From Chloroflexota bacterium (GTDB lineage: Bacteria; Chloroflexota; UBA4733), in contig JAMCTA010000008.1 in NCBI GenBank assembly GCA_023381895.1, forward strand, positions 1 through 9,994: a stretch of 9,994 nt of DNA. The letters are read 5' to 3'. Shown here one piece after another: positions 6,797 to 9,994 of the stretch. The notes below the pieces were generated by a model that saw only the letters and a program-made list of their open reading frames with translations, did not search any database and was not told the DNA's origin. A program made the translations under genes and the position numbers. Position 1 is the stretch's first letter, and the number at the start of each line of letters is the position of its first letter.

Positions 6797-7092
6797 TAAA
6801 TAAGCTTGTAGTGTGAGTATCTCGCCGGGGCGGTCCACTGAGTCCCGACGGCTCAAGCTGCCCTCGTCACACATTGCATGAACCTGGAAGCTTACAGAGC
6901 GTTGTAAGAGCGACTGATCAGTGGCGTGTCTTCTGCGGCGATACCGACTGTGGTGATACGTATCATTTGGCGCTGAAGCAGTACATGCGCCTTTCACCAT
7001 TCCCGAGGAAGATCTTGAAGGAAGTTCGAAAAAGATCGGACAATATGCAGGTGGACAGTGCCGTCCACGGTGATGTGGCAAAGGAGCCAGCA
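6797..7092 (+). other. Region before the 7093 gene; no separate gene supported
   Basis: The frame of the small gene below is open back to an ATG at 6874, and alternative starts lie inside this stretch: TTG 7015 with GAGG six bases upstream, and ATG 7045 with a poor site. The residues it would encode look unlike a conserved domain. I see no other gene, tRNA or clear terminator here, so it is most likely the gene's leader. Confidence 0.4.
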
Positions 7093-7467
7093 GTGTCTCT
7101 TCTCTTCGATGCGAAAGCGCTCAGCCTCATCGAGCGCGCGCCCTCGTCCCATGGTCTTCTCTTGACGATCAATTCCAACTACGGCATGCCTGGTGCTCTG
7201 GTCTGCGCAGAGTGGTGTTCGCGGGAGTATGGTGATCACGATCCAGATGTGGTTCTCCTAGAGACCATCTGTGGAAGACCGGTCTTTGCGCACCGGCGTC
7301 TGGCCGCCTTTGCGCGGTTCCAGACGCTGCGACTCACCGCTCGCGGTACCGCTCTCTGGCACGCGCTGGTGGTGGAGCGGGCAGAGCGCTTGTGGATCGA
7401 GCTGGTGCGCTGGGAGTATGGACATCCTGGGCTTGCCCGCATCTGGGACCAGCACCCGGCAGCCTAG
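7093..7467 (+). CDS. Small uncharacterised protein
   Basis: I do not recognise this protein. From GTG at 7093 it is 124 residues; that start is chosen because AAAGGAG (7080-7086) lies six bases upstream, the best ribosome site in the frame. Visible features are a hydrophobic strand HGLLLTIN (about 20-27), a Cys pair in VCAEWCSREYGDHDPD (about 36-51), a hydrophobic stretch VVLLETICGRPVFAHRRLAAF (about 52-72), and an amphipathic, Trp-rich C-terminus (ALVVERAERLWIELVRW). It has no signal peptide or membrane helix, so it is probably cytoplasmic. The pattern of strands followed by 'GRPVFAHRRLAAF' loosely recalls HesB/IscA-like or DUF779-like small domains, but the usual Cys arrangement is absent and I would not assign either. 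It may be co-transcribed with the peptidase 200 bases downstream, though a hairpin lies between. Confidence 0.6.
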   Translation: MSLLFDAKALSLIERAPSSHGLLLTINSNYGMPGALVCAEWCSREYGDHDPDVVLLETICGRPVFAHRRLAAFARFQTLRLTARGTALWHALVVERAERLWIELVRWEYGHPGLARIWDQHPAA

Positions 7468-7522
7468 CGAAGGGGCTCTCCGGCATGGCTGGCGCTTCGA
7501 CCGTGTTGAAGCATCTCAGTGT

Positions 7523-7528
7523 GATAAT
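7523..7528 (+). promoter_or_regulatory. Possible extended -10 for the M42 peptidase
   Basis: GATAAT (7523-7528) preceded by TG at 7520-7521 forms an extended -10 element. No -35 is visible at the right distance. If used, transcription would start about 135 bases before the peptidase gene. Weak, by eye only. Confidence 0.25.
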
Positions 7529-7582
7529 TGACTGATTTGCGTTCGCAACTTCCCCGCCGTCTCACATCTCTGCTGCCAGTGT

Positions 7583-7616
7583 GGGCGTGGTACGACTTCT
7601 GCTGCACGCCCTTCTC
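7583..7616 (+). terminator. Hairpin between the small gene and the peptidase gene
   Basis: GGGCGTG (7583-7589) is the exact reverse complement of CACGCCC (7605-7611), with a 15-base loop and a short pyrimidine run TTCTCT after it. It may end transcription of the small upstream gene or form part of the peptidase leader. A second small stem, CGATG (7631-7635) with CATCG (7644-7648), lies just before the peptidase ribosome site. Confidence 0.35.
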
Positions 7617-7669
7617 TGCTGAGGCTAGGGCGATGGGCCCTGTCATCGTTGACGTGAAGGGAGTTGGTC

Positions 7670-8716
7670 GTGGTGCTTGATTGGGATCTTCTACGGCGTT
7701 TGTGTGAAACTCCGGGGATCGCAGCACATGAGGCTGATGTGCGCGCAGTGGCGCTGGCGGCATTGCAACCATTGGTGGACGATGTGCGGGTGGATGCCCT
7801 TGGCAATGCCATCTGCCTGAAACGCGGGGTAGGGGGACCCAGAATCATGCTCGCTGCCCATCTTGATGAGATTGGCTTCATCGTGCGGCATATTAGTGAT
7901 GAAGGGTTCCTCAGTCTGCAGTCAGTGGGTGGATTTGATCCGCGGGTGCTGGTCGCCCAGCGCGTGCGTGTGCACACGTCGAGTAACGCAGCGCTCTCGG
8001 GGGTGCTGATGCCGGGAGTCAAGCCCGCCCACCTCATGACGTCCGAGGATAGCAACCGTGCGCTCCGGCTCGAGCAGTTCTTTGTTGATCTCTGTTTGCC
8101 GAAAGAGCGAGTGCACGAGCTTGTTGAGCTCGGTGATATGGTAACGCTCGATCGCGGCTTGGAAGAGATCGGCGATGGCTTCATCAGCAAAGCGATGGAC
8201 GATCGCGTTGGTGTCTTCGTCATGATCGAAGCCCTACGAGCCGTGCGTGGCCATCAGGTCGATATTGTCGCTGTCGCTACCACACAGGAGGAAGTAGGGC
8301 TACGTGGCGCCATAGTCTCGGCATTTGGCGTAGAGCCGGATATCGGAGTAGCGCTGGACGTAACACTTGCGGTCGATATTCCTGGGCAGGATGCGAAGGA
8401 ATCCGTCTCGAAATTGGGAGCAGGCGCAGCGATCAAGATCATGGACTCATCGACACTCTCCGACCCGCGCCTTGTGCGGCGACTGCGTGAGATCGCACGG
8501 CGAGAGGGTGTCGCTCATCAACTGGAAATCCTGCCCCGAGGTGGCACCGACGCAGGTGGTATCCAGCGATCGCGTGCAGGAGTGCCCTCGATGACGATCT
8601 CTATACCAACACGCTACGTCCATACGGTGAATGAGATGGTGAAGCGATCTGACGTTGAGTCGTGCGTGTCGCTGCTTGCCCGCTTCTTGGAAGAGGCGCA
8701 TACGACGCTGGGTTGA
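7670..8716 (+). CDS. M42-family metallo-aminopeptidase (FrvX/YsgA/TET-like)
   Basis: Cytoplasmic, self-assembling aminopeptidase of the M42 family, which trims short peptides released by larger proteases; some members are annotated as glutamyl aminopeptidases or cellulase-like. 348 residues, the normal length. All dinuclear-metal ligands are visible with family spacing: H64 and D66 (AAHLDEIG), D177 (MDDRVG), the catalytic E207 and ligand E208 (TQEEVGLRGA), D230 (ALDVTLA) and H318 (RYVHT). RGGTDAGGIQ near 290 is also typical. Start: AAGGGAG (7657-7663) directly abuts TTG 7664, which is too close, so GTG 7670 (spacing six) is preferred; GTG 7673 is possible. It converges with htrA, and a hairpin lies between them. 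Confidence 0.93.
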   Translation: MVLDWDLLRRLCETPGIAAHEADVRAVALAALQPLVDDVRVDALGNAICLKRGVGGPRIMLAAHLDEIGFIVRHISDEGFLSLQSVGGFDPRVLVAQRVRVHTSSNAALSGVLMPGVKPAHLMTSEDSNRALRLEQFFVDLCLPKERVHELVELGDMVTLDRGLEEIGDGFISKAMDDRVGVFVMIEALRAVRGHQVDIVAVATTQEEVGLRGAIVSAFGVEPDIGVALDVTLAVDIPGQDAKESVSKLGAGAAIKIMDSSTLSDPRLVRRLREIARREGVAHQLEILPRGGTDAGGIQRSRAGVPSMTISIPTRYVHTVNEMVKRSDVESCVSLLARFLEEAHTTLG

Positions 8717-8722
8717 CCGGCG

Positions 8723-8755
8723 CCAGGAGCGTAGTGTGGCGTGCGGCACTCCTGG
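8723..8755. terminator. Hairpin between convergent peptidase and htrA genes
   Basis: CCAGGAG (8723-8729) is the exact reverse complement of CTCCTGG (8749-8755), enclosing a 19-base GC-rich loop. It starts six bases after the peptidase stop and lies just beyond the extended htrA frame on the other strand, so it may act as a terminator for both. No strong T-run follows (TTCTGCTT on the plus strand). Confidence 0.45.
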
Positions 8756-8761
8756 TTCTGC

Positions 8762-8824
8762 TTAACGCTCGTGAAGCTCGCTGGGAATCACGATCACGTC
8801 GATCACCTGATCGTTCCGTGCTAC
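8762..8824 (-). other. In-frame continuation of htrA after its TAA
   Basis: Directly after the TAA of htrA (8827-8825) the same frame continues for 20 codons, VARNDQVIDVIVIP and then SELHER, to a second TAA at 8764-8762. The first half matches the usual last strand of an HtrA PDZ domain ('ltV.vlRngq...l.v.PaEl'), and the residues before the stop (ERIGRALTV) flow into it. The first TAA is therefore probably a recent nonsense change, a sequencing error or, less likely, a read-through site. Confidence 0.6.
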
Positions 8825-9748
8825 TTATACCGTCAGCGCGCGGCCAATACGCTCTTCGGTCATCATGCGCTGCAGATCACCGGCTCCACTCACCGCGTTG
8901 GCATCCACTGCGAGGAGAATGTCTCCGACACGCAGGCGGGCTTGGCTGACTGGGCTGCCGGGTACGACCTCGACGATACCTATGCCAGCTGGAGGGCCGA
9001 CGTGTCGCGCCAGCCTTGGGGATAGTGGTCGAGCCGCCCCAGCGATTCCGAAAAACGCTCGGCGCACACGACCATGGCGCAGCAGTGAGGAGATGATGCG
9101 CAACGTCGTGCTGTTGATGGGCACGGCCAGACCTAGCCCGAAGCCTGCCACTGCAGTGTTGATGCCGATCACGCGCCCCCGACTGTCGGTGAGCGTACCT
9201 CCTGAATTGCCGGGGTTTGGCGCCGCGTCGGTTTGGATGACATTTTCCACCACGCGCACTGCAGAGCTACTCTGTGTGGGCAGTGCCCGATCGAGTGCAC
9301 TCACTACACCGGCGGTGACCGTTCCAGCAAGACCAAAGAGATTGCCGACAGCGATGACTAGTGTGCCCACGCGAAGCTTCGCGGCATCACCAAGAGTGGC
9401 GGGGGCAAGATCGGTGATGCTCGCTACAGAGATGACGGCAAGGTCAGACAGCGGATCAGTACCAGCAACGGTGAAGGGAGATTCCTGCCCATGAGCGAAT
9501 GTGGCGATTCCGGAGCGGCTGCCGGTGACGACGTGGGCAGAAGTGACGAGGTAACCATCCGGGCTGATCACGACCGCGCTTCCTGCCCCGGACTGATGCT
9601 GCCCACGTGGTCCGGACAACTCCACGCGGAGGCTAGAAACAGACGGAATCACACGCTCAGCCACGGAGGTCACAATGGTCGAATAGGCATCAAGAGCCTC
9701 ATCCTCAGCGGGAGACTCTCGGGTTGCGACGGGTTGAGGGATGGACAT
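8825..9748 (-). CDS. htrA: HtrA/DegP-like serine protease, PDZ domain cut short by TAA
   Basis: Trypsin-fold protease with one PDZ domain, the HtrA class that degrades or refolds damaged proteins. 307 residues to the first stop. The catalytic triad is complete: H72 (TSAHVV), D102 (DPLSDLAV) and S182 (NPGNSGG). The protease domain spans about 25-225 and the PDZ about 232-307, with GIVEVVPGSPVSQARLRVGDILLAV-type sequence at its core. The stop falls in the last PDZ strand, where homology continues in frame (8824-8762). There is no signal peptide or membrane anchor at the N-terminus. Upstream in the same frame there is no ATG, GTG or TTG before a stop, so the soluble form seems real. The ATG at 9748 lacks a Shine-Dalgarno site. 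A small inverted repeat (GAAGC 9755-9759, GCTTC 9765-9769) sits just upstream. It is likely proteolytically competent; the PDZ function is uncertain. Confidence 0.9.
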   Translation of the reverse strand: MSIPQPVATRESPAEDEALDAYSTIVTSVAERVIPSVSSLRVELSGPRGQHQSGAGSAVVISPDGYLVTSAHVVTGSRSGIATFAHGQESPFTVAGTDPLSDLAVISVASITDLAPATLGDAAKLRVGTLVIAVGNLFGLAGTVTAGVVSALDRALPTQSSSAVRVVENVIQTDAAPNPGNSGGTLTDSRGRVIGINTAVAGFGLGLAVPINSTTLRIISSLLRHGRVRRAFFGIAGAARPLSPRLARHVGPPAGIGIVEVVPGSPVSQARLRVGDILLAVDANAVSGAGDLQRMMTEERIGRALTV

Positions 9749-9859
9749 GGCTGGGAAGCTTCTAGCTTCAGCGAGAGGGGTCTTCCTATCGAGTGCGAGT
9801 GGGTTGCAGTACAGAACCAGGGCGTTCCTGTACCTCGTGCTGCTTTGGTAGCTGTGCTA

Positions 9860-9884
9860 GTTTACGACATAATATGCACTAAAC
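9860..9884. promoter_or_regulatory. 25-bp interrupted palindrome with -10-like core upstream of htrA
   Basis: Read on the minus strand the site is GTTTA-N3-CATA-N-TATG-N3-TAAAC, perfectly symmetric outside the two N3 gaps and the central base. Its core contains TATTAT on the minus strand (9874-9869), a fair -10 for htrA that would give a leader of about 110 bases. No -35 is obvious. The geometry fits a dimeric regulator binding over the promoter. I do not recognise the motif as that of a known regulator. Confidence 0.4.
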
Positions 9885-9935
9885 ACGGTTGATCTATTAG
9901 AGTGATGCTAGTGCTCTGTTCCTCAAAGGTGGTAA

Positions 9936-9958
9936 GTAAAACAGCGCCTGAGCAGGCG
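9936..9958 (-). terminator. Possible intrinsic terminator of a gene beyond the right edge
   Basis: CGCCT (9945-9949) pairs with AGGCG (9954-9958). On the minus strand the hairpin is followed by CTGTTTTACTT, a short T-run. It would end transcription of a minus-strand gene lying to the right of the window and isolate htrA from it. The minus-strand frame from 9994 is open to a TAA near 9900 but shows no recognisable product, so no gene is called. Confidence 0.4.
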
Positions 9959-9994
9959 GTGAGGGTGCGGCAGCCGGCCCCAGATCCATGGTCG

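Noticed and set aside
573..8827. Idea that TAA is recoded as a sense codon, based on in-frame TAA in the IS110 remnant and in htrA
   Set aside because: lplB ends with a natural TAA one base before lplC, and the IS110 gene has an independent frameshift, so ordinary decay or error is simpler.
8865..9494. 209-codon plus-strand open frame opposite htrA
   Set aside because: Shadow of the htrA coding sequence; the opposite strand has a complete catalytic triad.
1..9994. CRISPR arrays, tRNA or rRNA genes
   Set aside because: No regularly spaced direct repeats and no cloverleaf or rRNA-like sequence were seen on either strand.

Overview
The window looks like a chromosomal segment of a moderately GC-rich, probably Gram-positive-like or monoderm bacterium. 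I suspect a Chloroflexota (Thermomicrobia-like) genome. The grounds are a lipid-anchored sugar-binding protein with a twin-arginine signal and a long Ser/Thr linker, LplB/LplC-type permeases, frequent GTG/TTG starts with strong Shine-Dalgarno sites, and an HtrA protease with no membrane anchor. This placement is an inference and could be wrong at phylum level.

Bases 1-1075 are a small gene graveyard. It holds the C-terminal half of an IS110-family transposase (frameshift plus in-frame stop), a compact inverted-repeat structure just after it, a short fragment resembling the N-terminus of a DNA methyltransferase, and on the minus strand a broken PIN-domain (VapC-like) toxin. Bases 1077-1366 hold a candidate promoter and a long structured leader that includes an apparent Rho-independent terminator. 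They lead into an ammonium transporter gene (amt, 1367-2728, plus strand).

Bases 2811-6599 (minus strand) form a compact carbohydrate ABC-importer operon: permease lplB, permease lplC (one base apart) and a lipoprotein solute-binding protein. No ATPase is present, so a shared or distant ATPase is expected. A promoter region at about 6660-6800 separates this operon from a plus-strand gene for a small uncharacterised protein (best start 7093), which is followed by an M42-family metallo-aminopeptidase (7670-8716).

A hairpin separates the peptidase from a convergent htrA-like serine protease gene (minus strand, 8825-9748). Its reading frame is interrupted by a TAA in the last strand of the PDZ domain and then continues with PDZ-like sequence for 20 more codons. 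Upstream of htrA lies a 25-bp interrupted palindrome overlapping a -10-like sequence, and near the right edge a hairpin with a T-run that could end a minus-strand gene outside the window.

Together the intact genes serve nutrient acquisition (ammonium, an oligosaccharide), peptide turnover and protein quality control. The points most worth a second look are the attenuator-like leader of amt, the in-frame stop in htrA, and the small uncharacterised gene at 7093-7467.
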